Positions 43,607 to 56,638 of a stretch of 64,000 nt of DNA are shown piece by piece. The stretch lies in NCBI GenBank assembly GCA_024699855.1, contig JAMPIQ010000002.1:2046001-2110000 (forward strand). Direction: 5' to 3'. The position numbers and the translations under genes were made by a program. Source of the DNA: Aphelenchoides besseyi. Lineage: Eukaryota > Nematoda > Chromadorea > Rhabditida > Aphelenchoididae. The notes under the pieces were generated by a model. That model saw only the letters and a list, made by a program, of their open reading frames with translations, was not told the origin of the DNA and did not search any database. Numbering within the stretch: position 1 is the stretch's first letter; each line of letters begins with the position of its first letter.

Positions 43607-43896
43607 CCCGACTGAAAACAAATGAGTTGGCAATGAGTTCGCAGAACTGACACGAGGATAACACTCCAAGTACTTCAAACGAAATACACGTAAAAGACAA
43701 AATCCGCAAAAGCTGGAAACTGCAACGTAAACGAGATGGCGACTCGACGCGAATTTTGGCGTTTGGAAGCAAAAACGCGAATTCAAACGTCAATTTCGAG
43801 CGGCTAACGAGCTGGAATTCTGGAGCTCAAAATCTTCGTATAAACCAAATTCATTAGAAGTTTAGGTAGTTAGCTATTGATGTTAAGTAGTTGGAG

Positions 43897-44396
43897 ATGT
43901 CGGTGGCCCTTGGAGCAGCAGTAATCAACGGTAACAAACAAAATCTGTGGAAAACTCGAGAGTTTTCAGCCGTTTACGTTGCTCAGCAGAATCACGAGCA
44001 GATTGTTGACACGACTTTGGCCGACAAATTGGGGGAGATTGCCGCTGCTGATCGGATTCTGAAACGAATGAAACGGTCAGTGAACATCGAGAAATCGTTG
44101 GCTCAAGAGGATTGTACTGAAGCGGTAAATTTCTTCAGAAATGTTTTCTACATGTTGAACTCTAGGACAAGCAGCTGATTTGTGAGCTGCTTAAAAATGA
44201 ACATCAAAATCGACCAGATCTTTTCGACTATCGACTCAACGTAATTCTTTCCAACGATGCGGTTTTCAAGTCGTTGACGCCAAAACTGGAAATCCGAATA
44301 AACGACGTTGAGGTTGAGATGTCTGCTGACGGTCTCTCGGATTTGCGATACGAAGTCGCTCGAGCCATCCACAGAATGCAACACTATCAACATTAG
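43897..44396 (+). CDS. COMM-domain-like protein
   Basis: Two exons joined across an intron starting GTAAATTTC at about 44126 and ending CTCTAG at 44165; the product is about 150 aa. The N-terminal half is helical. The C-terminal part (FDYRLNVILSND, then PKLEIRINDVEVEMS, then LSDLRYEVARAIHRMQ) follows the COMM-domain pattern: a tryptophan/aromatic-start beta sheet closed by a helix. COMMD proteins act in the CCC complex with Retriever in endosomal recycling. The assignment is by pattern only. Start chosen at MSVALGAAV. Confidence 0.5.
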
Positions 44397-44607
44397 TATT
44401 CTGTTGTGTTTATTGGACCCGTGACTTCTGATGTACAAAAACGATCGAATAAATGGATAGACGGAGTTGTAAAGGCAAGAAAGAGATGAGACATTGAAGG
44501 AGAGATGAAAGATACGGTGTTTTGTTCGAAAGTAATCTACAGACAACAAAGTTTGGAGGAATACGCGTTTCTAGTCATTTTGATAATAAATAGAAACCTA
44601 ATGGAAA

Positions 44608-46995
44608 TCAGTTCAATGACGGCAGTTCGATCAAATTCAATTTCTGTCGTCTGTCCGTTTCATCACACGGCATCCCCTGAATGCTCAGTTGTTCCGATTG
44701 AACGCTAATGCTCGTCTTTGGAATGATGGCCAAACAACGCTGTCCAAACGCTAAACGACCTTTGGCGTGATCGACTCTCCATCTCTCTTCCGACTTCTGA
44801 ACAAGTTTTGAAAACTGAAGAAATGAAATTAACTGACCACGAGTTTACATAGCCTGTTAACCAATGCACCAACGTTGTTCACAACCAAACAGACGAACTG
44901 ATTGGCATGCATCAAAAGACCGCTGTCCGGTTTGTAGACCCATCTGAAACTTTTCTCAATAGAAGTGTAGCTACTAAGAGTAAACCAACTCTTGATTACC
45001 GCCCAACCAATGACAAGCCGAAAGAACTGGCTGTTGATTCGCTTGAATTTTACCCCACGAGTCCAAACAAGTGCCGTTTTGTTCGATTGAAAAGCGACGT
45101 GCTTTTGCAGGAACTCTGAAATCGATCGTATTGAATCAAACGGCAAAAATAAACTCACTTCAACTCGGGATAAACTTCGCTCAAAAACCACGAAAACGGT
45201 TTGCATTGAAGACGCTCACGGATTGCTAAACCTCAGTTCCAACAGTTTCCAGCGAAAAACTCACCCAAACGCGAGCTGATGCTAAACAATCAAATCAGTT
45301 AGCTTCTAATCGATTGACTTACTCTCCAAACTTCACTGTTCGTGCAGCCGGTACTTGAAGCAGATAGTAGGTTTTGTACTCGTCCAACCAAACTTCGGCT
45401 GCTCTTCGTGTGTTCTTCTGAAAAACTGCTCCACTACCACCGGGAAACGTGTAAGGATGTTGTTTGCGGAAGACGTGACCAACTCGGCTGCACGGAATGA
45501 TCTCCAAACTTCCACCACATTGCCAAACTCGAAACGACATTTCTGCAAACCATAACATCTTTCGAACAGCGATTAGTAGCTCACCCAAATTCTCGCCACC
45601 CATGAAAAGAACGATTTTAATGGGAGTTTACTATTGGTTTATAATCGTGAATTGAACAAGTTTTGAGACTAAAAACTGTTTTTAGATGTTCAATTCACAG
45701 TTTAAACAAAAGAGTAAACTGCCGTTAAATCCAAATAACAGTAACGATTACCATCTGAAATAGATCGTCTATTGATGCTGTGAATTTTCAACTTACACGT
45801 CCATTTCCGGATCATACGCGCCCAACGTGTCGAACCAATCTTTTCGAATCATGAACAAACCTCCGGCCATCGCTGGTGTTCTACAAAAGCTTTCGAATAT
45901 GAGTTTAAATCCAACAAACCGAATTGGAGCAGTCGGATTCAGACGTCTCTCTTTGCGAGCTTCATTCGGCAGAAAGTCCCATTTGAAGACTAAGTTCCAA
46001 TCGAATCCTCCTCTCAAATCGGCACTTGCAGCAACGTAGTTGAAGGAATCCATGTTAATCACGTCGATTACCGGTGCAACCACAGCTTTCGGATTTTCAA
46101 CTACACGTGTCAACAGCGGTTCCAACCACTTCTCATTACATTCGCAGTGACTGTCGAGAAACGTTAAGATTTCCGATGATGCCAATGAAGCGCCTTTGAC
46201 CCTTGATCTTATCAGACCTTCGCGTTTGGTATTTCGAATCACTCGAATGTTCTTCATTTCGGCCAATTCAAGACCCATTTCAACTGAAACACTAATTCAC
46301 TCTTGTCTGTTTCTTTCACTGACCATCAGTCGAGAAATCGTCAACCAGAATGACTTCCCGCACCAATTCAATGGGCGATCGCATGAAGATCGTGAAGATT
46401 GTTCGCAGCAAAGTCGATCGAGCTTCGTTGTGATATGTGATGATGATCGAAGTATCCGGTAGTGTTTTTGCGTAGTTTACATTCTGGCATCTGAAACAGA
46501 ATATATGCCCAGAGAACGAGGAACTCACTTCGCTTCACGTGAATCTAAAATAGTGCGATTCGTCAAAATGGCATCGCTGGCCGCCTGATTGAACTTGTTG
46601 CCTTCGTATCGATCTTCGCCCTCTTTCAGTCGACCTTTGACCAAAAACGCTTCTGAATCGAATTGATCCCAGGAAACCGGCGTCGATTTGGGTTCGTAGA
46701 CGAGCATCTCCTTCGAAGACAACAAGTAGTGGAATTGACCGTCATTTTGGAATCCATTCGAAGATTTTTGCTTTGCGAGATTGGAAGATGATTGAAAGAA
46801 GTTGTTGGGAAGTGCCCGTGGGGTGTAAACTTTTTGAAACTGAAAACATTTCCGACTTGTGTTTTGTTTTCAATTTAATACCCCGAATTTTGGACCATCG
46901 GTTGTGACATCGCTAACAAAGTAAACAAAAAGGATCGTCGCCGTCCAGAAGAAACCGAACAGAAGTAACGTTTCTGGAGCGCATGAGAGTCGCAT
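44608..46995 (-). CDS. Polypeptide N-acetylgalactosaminyltransferase (GT27)
   Basis: Golgi enzyme that starts mucin-type O-glycans by moving GalNAc from UDP-GalNAc to Ser/Thr. N-terminal anchor [18 protein letters not shown]; stem with [16 protein letters not shown]; catalytic domain with [19 protein letters not shown], the Mn-binding FLDSHCECN (D.H), [26 protein letters not shown], then [33 protein letters not shown] and YTFPGG. The C-terminal ricin-type lectin part includes [21 protein letters not shown] and [10 protein letters not shown]. About ten exons. The stop is taken at 44608. It resembles worm gly-3 to gly-11, but the paralogue cannot be named from motifs. Confidence 0.9.
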
Positions 46996-47403
46996 TCGCT
47001 TAATCGTCGGTGGAAAGCCGACAGCAGATGTTGAACAAAAAGAACGATGGAAAGCGATTGGAAACTTCAGGACATGGATTAAACCCTAAACACTGAGGTG
47101 TTATAAACAGTTTTCTTGACTCAAAAATGCCGCTCGAACAAAACGTGTAGGCACGAAAACAGTCGACGCTTTGGGTCAACAACTCTGCTCACAAACAAAT
47201 CATCTAAAGCCCCTCAGACTACAACGCTGAAATATAGAAGACTGCAGATGACATTTTAAGAGCTCGACTGAAACTGTACACTCGTGTGTCTGCTGAAATA
47301 AAAGAAACGAGAAGGCGATAGTTTGCATTTCAATGCTTCTTGTCAAAAAGCCGAAGGTTGAACGTAATTCACGTGCGGTTCAATGGACGAAACCGTGGGA
47401 TTA

Positions 47404-47637
47404 TTAGTCGTTCAAATTCATGACCTTTGTCTTTGGCCATCTGACCCTAGGGTCGCATCCCTCGAACCGAAAGAATTCGTGGTCCACGTGAACCGTCGAG
47501 TAGTTGGCAGTTTTGGCATTCAAGCGTGAATAACATTGAGGTAAAAGAAATTGGAGTGTTATTGTGAGAACGATGCAAATGGAATTCACGCTGCTGAGCG
47601 AAAGCTGATAAACACGAAACGGAAAAGAAGTCAACAT
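47404..47637 (-). CDS. Possible small secreted peptide
   Basis: 77-residue open frame, MLTSFPFRVYQ onward. A hydrophobic segment (ICIVLTITLQFLL) ending in PQCYS could be a signal peptide. The remaining short chain reads HVDHEFFRFEGCDPRVRWPK. No intron is needed and no family is recognised. It may be a chance frame; between 46996 and 47403 nothing else is visible. Confidence 0.35.
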   Translation of the reverse strand: MLTSFPFRVYQLSLSSVNSICIVLTITLQFLLPQCYSRLNAKTANYSTVHVDHEFFRFEGCDPRVRWPKTKVMNLND

Positions 47638-49334
47638 GGAAAACGTCTCAACTACTCTCTTGCTATCAATTTGAGAGAGAAACTTTGACTGCTCGTTCCC
47701 ATCCCACGATTGGACTTTAAACAATCAGATCGTTTAATGGAGCAATCGTACAGAAAACACCCGGATATCGCAATCAAATTGGTTGTAGAAAGAGAAGTGA
47801 CCAATACGAACTGCTCGACAAACATCGTGCTCAATCGGATTAGCGCGCAAATTACGAGAAAAAAGTCGAGACACGAAGTCATTTCGATCAAAAGCGAGAC
47901 GGGAAATTGGCTTCTCGCGTCCACGCCATCGATAGCAAAGAGCCAAAAATCAACGGGAAAGCCATCGGAGCCGCTTTATGAGGACGACCAACCGGCCACC
48001 GAGCGCCGCTTTGGAAAGCAATCGAGTGCTGAGGTCCGAACAACAAAAAACGAATTGCGGTCGTTCCTCTCGTGGTCTTCGGTTTGGATTGGCGACTCGA
48101 ATAAACAGCGACGATGAAAAGATGACCGGAACTCTTTCGATAGTCGTTGTGACCACTGGTGGCCGGCGAATGCCACGAGCAAAGAAGTCTAAGGCTGTGG
48201 ACAAAAAACCGATTCCTCTGCAACTATCGACTTCAAATCCCGACGGAAAACGGTCTTCACAGCAGCAAATTGAACTTTGATTGTCATCCCAATGGCTGTT
48301 CACTTGTTAGCGCACTCAATTGAGCCGAACGAATGGACGGCGAAATGAATCGGGAATATAAAAGCGCAAATTCTCTGTTCCACTTGAACCAAATTGAATG
48401 AAAATTCGATTAACACACTTCTCCACTCAATTCGAATTTCCGCACTCGATCCCTTCAACTCAATGGTTTTTTGTGCGCGGCAAGTGGCCATTCGTTTGGG
48501 CGAGAAATACGGTCGATGACGTTCACTGAAGGGCGAACAAACAAAATCGTCTGCTCGACCGGAACTAACTGGTCACTTTGACACAAGCACTTGGAGCCGT
48601 TAGACTGCGCTAAAAGTGTGAACTCAAACAAGGACGGGAGAGCACAAGTACTCGTCGATGGACCAAGAAACCAACATTCGGCTTAAACTCGAGAACAAAT
48701 TCGACATCAAAATGACAGTCACGGAAACTAATGAGTGAACCCTACGGCTTCTCGTGTTGTTTTCAGTTTTATATTTGCTCCTCCATTGTTAGAATGCGGA
48801 GGAAATGAATTGTAACAGAACTTAGCGGAACATCCGGTTCATCAAACGGCCGAAGCCCACGAGGGACAAATTCGGAAGCAAAAAGAAATGTTCAGAAATA
48901 AACGCTCGTGTTTCCAAAAGACAAAAATTCGAAACCCATAAACCTTTTTTCATCATCACTCGACACGCACCGCCGCTTTCAAGTCGTTGACAGATGTGCA
49001 CTCAGATGCCCGAAAATGCAAATCGAACAGCCGGCTCTGTTGACAACAACGTTATTTTTCGTTGATACGAATCAGCGTTCTTCTGCCATTTGAAATCTCA
49101 TCAAAATTTTGTCTATTATCGTTAGGTGACTTATGAACACTAAGACATCTCGCTGTCCAATTAAGCTCCTAGGCAACAAACCTTTTTAACACGAATGATT
49201 GAAAGACTCAAAATGAACTTGAAAGATGCCAGTGGGAACACTTCACTTCTAACAGTCGTTTGGCGAGTTGTATTAACCACCAAAATGTTTGTTTCAGCAA
49301 ACGTAACAAATTTATTTAAACATTAACAAGAAGT
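47638..49334. other. Intergenic, GC-richer with overlapping open frames
   Basis: Between 47700 and 48500 long frames exist on both strands at once (e.g. 47710-48117 plus, 47950-48303 minus), the usual effect of higher GC rather than genes. None has a recognisable domain, signal peptide or splice structure. From 48500 to 49334 nothing is seen. Confidence 0.45.
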
Positions 49335-51079
49335 TCAGACGGTCGTATTGCACCGAGATCCCAAAAGCTCAATCAGCTCTTCCATGGGCGATTCCTACAA
49401 CTCTAACACTTAAAATCAAACAAATAAAACTTACAATTTCGGTCTTTTCCTTCACATCCCGAACCTTCACAACACCTCTTTTCAGTTCGTCTTCACCAAT
49501 CATCGCAATCCACGGAATCCCATTCTTCTCGCAGTATTGATATTGGTCCAAGAGCTTTGGATTTGGTTTATCCGAATGCTCAGCAGCAATTCCGGCTTTC
49601 CACAAATCAGCACACAGTTTCATTCGATTGTCACGAAGCTCTTTGCCGGCTGATGCCACGTAAACTTGAGTATAAGTCGATCGAGACTGTTCATTCTGAA
49701 TACAAACGATAAAAGAACACAAACTGAAATAACCTTTTGTTTCAGCTTCATGATGGTAAACAGCCGTTCAACTCCAAATGAGATTCCAACACACGGCACA
49801 TCAGCTGGTTTCTTTTTCCTCGAAGTTTCCATGAACATTCCTACCAGTTTGTCGTAACGACCGCCGCCAGCAACCGAACCAATCGGTCCGCTTTCTTCCG
49901 GAGCTTCGGGCTTTGATACCGCAGTCTCATCGGTTGCAGTCGAGAACTCTGAACTCAGACTTTAAATATGTTCGAGAGTACTTACTAACCTGTAACAACC
50001 ACTTCGTAAATGACACCTGTATAATAGTCGAGACCACGAGCAAGCGAAGGCTCGAAAACCACAGACTTGTCGCAACAGTAAATTGAGCAGAATTTGAGCA
50101 AAAGTTTCAACTCTTCGACCGCCGTTTTGACCTTCGGATTCTCCAACATGGCGAAATAGTCCAAGAGCTCGAGATTTGAACTGGTTGGTTTGTTTGCTAA
50201 ACACAGAATTTTGAACAACATACACGGCACTTACCACGAGCCAAAACATAATCTTTTAGCTTCTCAACGGCATTCGAATTGATTTTCTTCTCATCCACTA
50301 ATTCTTTCTCAACTTCAGCCCACGGTACTTTGTCGAGTTTGTCGATTGACGAGGAAACCATCTTGAAGTCTTTCTCTTCGATTCCCGACAACTCGAAAAT
50401 GCCTTCTAACAGAACGCGATGATTCAAACGAATCTCGTAGACACCCAAGTCAAGACGTTGCATAACTTCATCGGCCACTTTAACGCACTCAGCATCGGGA
50501 ATCATCGACGAGTATTGACCGGCGATATCGAAGTCCTAAACAACAAAAAAGCAATAAAATAAATCAAATCAAACTCACACATTGGTAGAACTCTCGATAG
50601 CGTCCTTTAGTCATTACCGGCTGATCACGACGATAAACTTTGGCGATTTGATAGCGTTTTATGTTCGTAATTTTGTTCATGGCAACATAGCGAGCAAACG
50701 GAACCTATAACAGCAGTTCAGAGACGTGAATGGGATCAAAACTCACAGTCAGATCGTAACGTAGAGAACAGGCTTCGCCTCCTTGATCGGCCAAATCGTA
50801 AACCAACTTTCCACCTTCTTCTCCGTATTTTCCCATCAGAATTTCGCGTAACTCGAAGACCGGGGTTTCAATCGATCCGGCGCCGTGCTTCTTGAACGTT
50901 TCCTTCAAAATGTCCAAAACATGTTCCCGAACAAACGTCTGCTTTTGCCCAAAATCTTTTGTACCTGAAAAACAATTAAAAAGAGTTCGGAAGTGGAAAA
51001 AACCTTTCGGAGTCTTCAGCTGAATTTTACTCTCACCAGACGTCTTCTTTTGAGCCACTTTAGCCATCTGAGCCTTCAT
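49335..51079 (-). CDS. hars-1: Histidyl-tRNA synthetase
   Basis: Class II aminoacyl-tRNA synthetase that charges tRNA-His. Eight exons with short introns. The N-terminus [18 protein letters not shown] leads to [17 protein letters not shown], motif 1 region [26 protein letters not shown], motif 2 [23 protein letters not shown], the HisRS signatures [10 protein letters not shown] and [14 protein letters not shown], motif 3 [11 protein letters not shown] and the anticodon-binding domain ([31 protein letters not shown]). The last exon reads [17 protein letters not shown]. Length and motif order are complete. No separate mitochondrial presequence is evident in this start. Confidence 0.95.
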
Positions 51080-52026
51080 CTAAAAACGCCTAGATCAAAA
51101 CATGAAACGCGAGAGTATGATTTGAAATGTCTAATAAATTTGCTCGTAAACTCCAAGGACACCCGCCGACGTTCTCACCCGCCGTCCACTTCGATGTGTG
51201 AAGACTACCGGTCGATATTCGTTCACAGTCGAAGCAAATCGCAGTTGCTGTGCGATCCAAAAGACACAACAACGTCGACTGAGAATCATCGAAAGCGAAA
51301 ACAAACGTTGGAATTGGCGGATGGAGACTCAAAGATATCAATTGGCTTTCAGAAACCAATGACTTTTAAATCAAAGTTGAAGCAAAGTTTCGTTTATTTT
51401 CTGAACAAAAATACCTTGGGAGCCTTCGATTCCGTTGGCATCTCTTTCGGATTTCCATCGACCACATCGACCATTTTCTTCCACGCAACTCAAAAGCAAC
51501 TCAGATCTAAAAGCAACCAGTTCGAGTGCAATGGGACAAGAACTTACATTCAACGTCTAAAACCGTACAAACTGATGCAATTCGTGGGTTTTCTTCGTGC
51601 TCCAAAAACTCGTCGAGCAGAAGACCGCGAACCGCAAACTGCCGATTTGTATGGGCGACTTCAAACGTCAGTTTTCTTTCTTGCACTCTAATTCGAAGGT
51701 TATTTCGACAATCAAAATACAAATCGTTTTATCAACTTTACATTCGTACAATCGACTAACTACTCAAGACTATTTTCAACCCGTAAGGAGAGGAGCGAGA
51801 AGCAAAAGAGAATCCCAATCGGCAGCAATCTGAATTGGAGAGAAGTTTGAGAACATTTTCGATGATAATCAATGGAACACACGAAGAAGTTTAAGCGTTT
51901 CGTGCTCGTCCTCGAGTGCAGTGAGTAAGTCTGAGCATTTTAACGTACAAAGTCATCTTCTCTTCTCGCCATTCCGAACATTTTCTAAAAGATTGAACAT
52001 CGACTGTCGGTCTATTTGGTTGTTCC
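51080..52026. other. Intergenic, nothing recognised
   Basis: A 232-codon plus-strand frame (50993-51691) overlaps the first exon of the synthetase gene and has no domain or codon pattern of a gene. The rest is the shared 5' and 3' flanks of the neighbouring minus-strand genes. Confidence 0.45.
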
Positions 52027-52726
52027 TTACCCATTCATTGCGTCTGATGATCGTCGTGATAAACCCAAACAGTAAGTTCGCTGGAGTTTGTTTAAACGTC
52101 GAATCGCTTGAGCCAACTTCCGTCTTCTTTTGTTCATTTTTCGAATTGTCGATCGTGGCAGAAGTTTCAAGTTGCGGAAACATTCTTCGACTTCAGTCTT
52201 CTGTGTTGTTGTCGTTGCAACTGTCGTACTCAACGGCACAACCGATGTTTTCAGTTGCTCTTCATCGTCTCTCAGTTGTTTTCGTGGACGAGCGTAGTAA
52301 TTGGAATACGTAGTAATTGGCTCTTTAATTGTCCGTGTAACCAAACGACGATAAGAAGGATGGTAGTCACGATCAGCGGCCATAAGTTCATCACACGGCT
52401 GTGCGTTCATTTCGATCGGCACGTAGTTGTTGAAGTCGATGTTCTCGTTGTAAGTGATCGCGTTATCTTTCTCCGTGTTCTGATTGTTCAGACTAATTGG
52501 ACCTAAACATTTGAATGAGAGTTTTAGTCAAGATCCAGAACTTACGTTTAAGAGCGTGATTAACACTCGCAACAAAGAGTCCATTTTCGTTCGAACTCTC
52601 CATCTCGTTCGACTTCTTTCCACCCTTTTCCAACGAGTTTGTTGGATACCCGAAGATCACAGGCAGCGCAACAACTTGATTGAAAAGTGCGAAGAACACG
52701 AGAACTAAAGTCACCAGTCGTAACAT
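52027..52726 (-). CDS. Secreted protein of unknown function
   Basis: Two exons joined in frame across a GTAAGTTCTGG...TGTTTAG intron near 52504-52545. The signal peptide MLRLVTLVLVFFALFNQVVA is clear, followed by LPVIFGYPTNSLEKGGKKSN. The second exon contains NNYVPIEMNAQPCDELMAAD, a Tyr/Arg-rich stretch (YHPSYRRLVTRTIKE, YSNYYARPRKQLR), a Thr-rich linker and a basic C-terminus (STIRKMNKRRRKLAQAIRRL). Dibasic sites (KK, RKR) would allow processing into peptides. I recognise no family. The long gene-free stretch upstream is compatible with a tissue-specific gene. Confidence 0.6.
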
Positions 52727-55700
52727 CTGAAAACACTGGAAGTGAGCTTCAAAGCTGTTGTTCGTGTTCACGTTTCAAACACCAAACGCGAATAACAAAT
52801 CGAATCGTAAACACTGTAACCACAAGATTAACCGCAACACGTGTATCAACTAATCTCCCGTCACGTATCAACAACAAACGAACGTATGAGTAGGGGATAA
52901 GTAAAAGTACTGTAGATCTCGATAAAGATTGTTGACAGAAAACATGTGAAAACATTTCTCAGTAAACGTGTTCGACAGCAGATCATCAATGAAGATACCA
53001 AACGAGAAAAGTTACACGTGGGAAGAAATTAGAAAATTAATCCCAATTTTAGACGTCCATTTAGAGGTGCTAATTGAGGTCTAATCATAATAATTGAAAT
53101 TAGAGAAACCGTAGGAGTCGTCTGCTTGTTCAGTCGACTGACCAAACTCACTAATCCGCTCTGCAAAGTTCTCAGATTGACATTTCAATGTTTTTGTTTC
53201 CAGTTGACAAAAGAACAATCCCAACGTCTATCTACGTATCTGCAGATGTCACAAAGAGACGAACGACACTCATGCAAAAGTGAACGGTGACACTAAAACG
53301 ACCGCTCAGCTGGATCCAATTAGACAGCAGTCTGCATTCTCACCATAAATCAGTAGCACAGAAACCGCAACTTTGAATCAGAAACACAGTCAGATTCTTT
53401 TCAATGTCAGTTGAGGTCCTTGAACACGAAATAACCGTTTGATTACCGTAAGAACAAACGACGGTAAGATCGCCGCTTAACCTCAGATTTCAACACCCTA
53501 GTAATCACAATAAATTGAAATCCTAAACTGAAGATCATGACTCGTGGTTGTCCGAAGAAGCTCCGCCCAACTTTGGACGTCAGAGAGCATGAGCCATTCG
53601 GTTGTGACATCGGAGTCTATTTTTTGCTTTGACGTGCAAAAAACAAACGCAGCGGTTGCAGACCCGTCAAATGATGTCGACGGGGGAATTCGATCACAGG
53701 TTTCCGAAGAAACTCACGAACATCATTTTGCATCGCCGGTCGTAAATCTTTGGGATCTCTGAACGAACGGTAGCGACTAGAAGGTCACAGTTTTAGACAC
53801 GAAGACACGTTAGTGGTGGCAATCGAATGTCACACCTCCGAGTGAAACGTTTGTCTCGAGATTGTGATTCGAGTCGATTAATCACAACAAATTAACGTGG
53901 CCACGAGTCGGAAATAGAAATTTGGCGGTTAATAGCCGAGTGGAATGCGGTGCACAGGACCGATCGAAAACAACAAAAAACTCTTCCAATGGACCTCAAT
54001 CGTTAATCTTTTCTTTTTTGTCAATCGGCCAACCGAATTCAATAGAGCAAATCGATTAATCAAAAAGGTCAAATCGCATGAAAAGTTCGTTTGTTTTACA
54101 CGTCAATTAACAGGGATGTTACGGTAACCTTGTGGTTAGAAACAAGTTTGCTGTAAGATCGAGAGGGTTTCCAGCGGTTTTATGCAAAAGTCAAACCCAT
54201 TAGACAACTCGAATTATAGCTTATCAATTGACCACACCCACTGGTTCAAGAGCTACGGTCCTTCAGTTAATGTTTTGCACGTAAGTGAGCGGTTTTCTTT
54301 TTGAACCTACGCTCTGGAATTGGTCCAATTCGTTCGGCCATTTGACTGATAATAAAAGTTTACAGCCGTAGATCAATGGTCATCGTCTGCAGCAGCTCGA
54401 ACTCATAACTACGCAACAGGTCGGGATTAACGATCCTAGAAACATTGGCTCATTATCAGCTGATGGTTAAGAAACAGAAATGCGCTTTTTCTGTCTGCTT
54501 CCGATGGCCATTCGAAGAGGTGGAGAACTTGACAGCCGACGATGATCAATCGCTCCACAACGCCTACACTTGCCCGAACAAAAGAACCAACTCAATGCTA
54601 TTGATGAGTAATAAAACTCAGACAAATGACGTCGACTCATAACAAGAAATGTGGTTTTTAATTGTGTCATTTCGAGACAAACAGCAGGAAAAGCTCGGAA
54701 TAGAATCGGTCACGAAACACACAAAGATGTTGGCAGTTGACCACAACTCGACGACTATTGGACTTATAAACGCGGCAAATCAAAACAACAAACAGCTTCC
54801 AATGCTTCGGCCCAACAATCATAACTCAACACCTCCGTTGAAGACGTTGAAAAGAACGCCGAATTCAATTGAGAGTGTTTCTTGATTGAGTTCGGATCCA
54901 AGAGCTGTTAAGTTAATACGCGACATCAAATCTTGTTGTCGAACCACGCCCACACTTCCGCATCAACATCCATTGGACTAAAAGTCAAGGTCCCAACGAA
55001 CCAAAGAAGTTTCCTATCGATCAACTTCCGTGATCCATGAAACGCACGCTGAAAGTGAACATCCCTGCAAGCTATTTTAGCGACTAATTGACACCTCGAA
55101 TTGAACGGTTCTTATCAACATTAAGGCTTACTATCGCAGTAACTTTTGGTGGGAGTACAAGGACAATGACCGTAGGGTTGTGGCAAAAGTCCAAACGGAC
55201 GGAATTTCTTGACGTCATTCTTCTCAAAGTCATTTGTTTTTCGATCGGACGAATTCGGCGCCACCCGCTTCCTTCGCTTCGGCGATTTTGGTCGCGTTCG
55301 TGGCCAAAAAGCCGAACAACCGAAACACAACTGCACCAACCAATCGATCGGTTTGACTGATGGATTTGGCGCAAATTCCAATCATTCCAACGGACTCAAG
55401 CGCTAAACAACCAACACGCAAAAATTGTCGGATAATTGCAATGACATTGCACTTCATGTCGTGGATTGTTGTTGTAAACAAACTGATCATAGAGCTGTGA
55501 TTGTTCTGAACAGTTCGGAAGCTAAAGACAACTGATAGGCGTGATTACAGAGTTCGAGCAATGAGCATCAAAATCCTACAGATTCAATTGAGCGACAGGT
55601 TCTGACGTCAATCCCCGAAATAAAAACAAACAGCTGATCACGAAAGAGACGTAAGTTATTTGTGGAGAGGGTGAATAACCTCCGTTGAACTTACGGTCGC

Positions 55701-56638
55701 TAAGTCTACGGTACTCTTCAGTCGATGCCAAGAAAAGTTCCAATGATCCTGAGGTTCACGATAAGAAACAGATGTTGTTTTCGTTCCTTTAGTTTGGACG
55801 TTTTGTGTCGCAACATTGGAATGCAAATGACGACAATCTCCATGTTTTGACGATCGTTTGACGGACGTTGATGTCCGACAATGAGCATTCAAATTCCGAT
55901 TCTCTCCACGTTTTCTGGTTTGTTTTTCTGAAGCTGCTCATCAAATGCTTGTTTCCAGAAGCGTTTGCATTCCAACTTGCCATAAAGAAAGTTGGTTGGT
56001 TACTAAACTCAACTAATCACTTAAAAGCCCCTTCAACACTCTCCGTTTCTGATTACCGTAAGCTCAAACAGCGGATCAAACGGAGAGCAAAAAGCATCGA
56101 AGTGATCAGTCGGATGTCAAGTTGACGGCGTCGTTGGAATTTTGTGACGTTCGCACGTGTTTCGAATTCCTAAGAACAATTGACCTTTTGGTTATTATTG
56201 ACCAACGATTTCCACACAATAGTGACTCAACGTGACGGTCATTGAGCTGAGACGTGAGTTTGTAGATTGCATTTGGGCTCATTGGTCGCTTTCCCACATT
56301 CAGTTAGCATCGTGGTTGAACGGATGTAAAATTTTATTCTACAGAAACCATCGATGTTTTACGACAAAATTTCGAACATGAAAGAAACCGAAAGAATGGA
56401 AATCCCGTGAAAATGATAAGATTTGTATGAATCCGTACGATCTGGAATATCTGATGCGAACACTCGTTACACAAGACCCAAAGAACAATGCTCATAAGTA
56501 GACGTAAATGAGATACTCGGGAATGAAAGCAGCCAACATGAATGTCATTGAAGAAACGAATTTGGTGGAACTGTTGAAACGAATACTGTGAATGTTTTGA
56601 TTTAAAGCTGAACAGCAAAATTTGAACTTGGAAGACGA
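52727..56638. other. 3.9-kb stretch without convincing genes
   Basis: Only short frames; those at 55084-55490 overlap on both strands and carry no motif. Likely regulatory or intergenic DNA upstream of the secreted-protein gene. Confidence 0.45.

Noticed and set aside
47710..48303. Long open frames on both strands
   Set aside because: They overlap on opposite strands in GC-richer DNA, typical of shadows; none has recognisable content.
50993..51691. 232-codon plus-strand frame
   Set aside because: Begins inside and antisense to the first exon of histidyl-tRNA synthetase and has no protein-like motif.
53544..53762. 72-codon plus-strand frame
   Set aside because: Short, no splice or domain evidence, in an otherwise empty stretch.
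55084..55490. Overlapping frames on both strands
   Set aside because: Mutually antisense and without motifs; probably non-coding.
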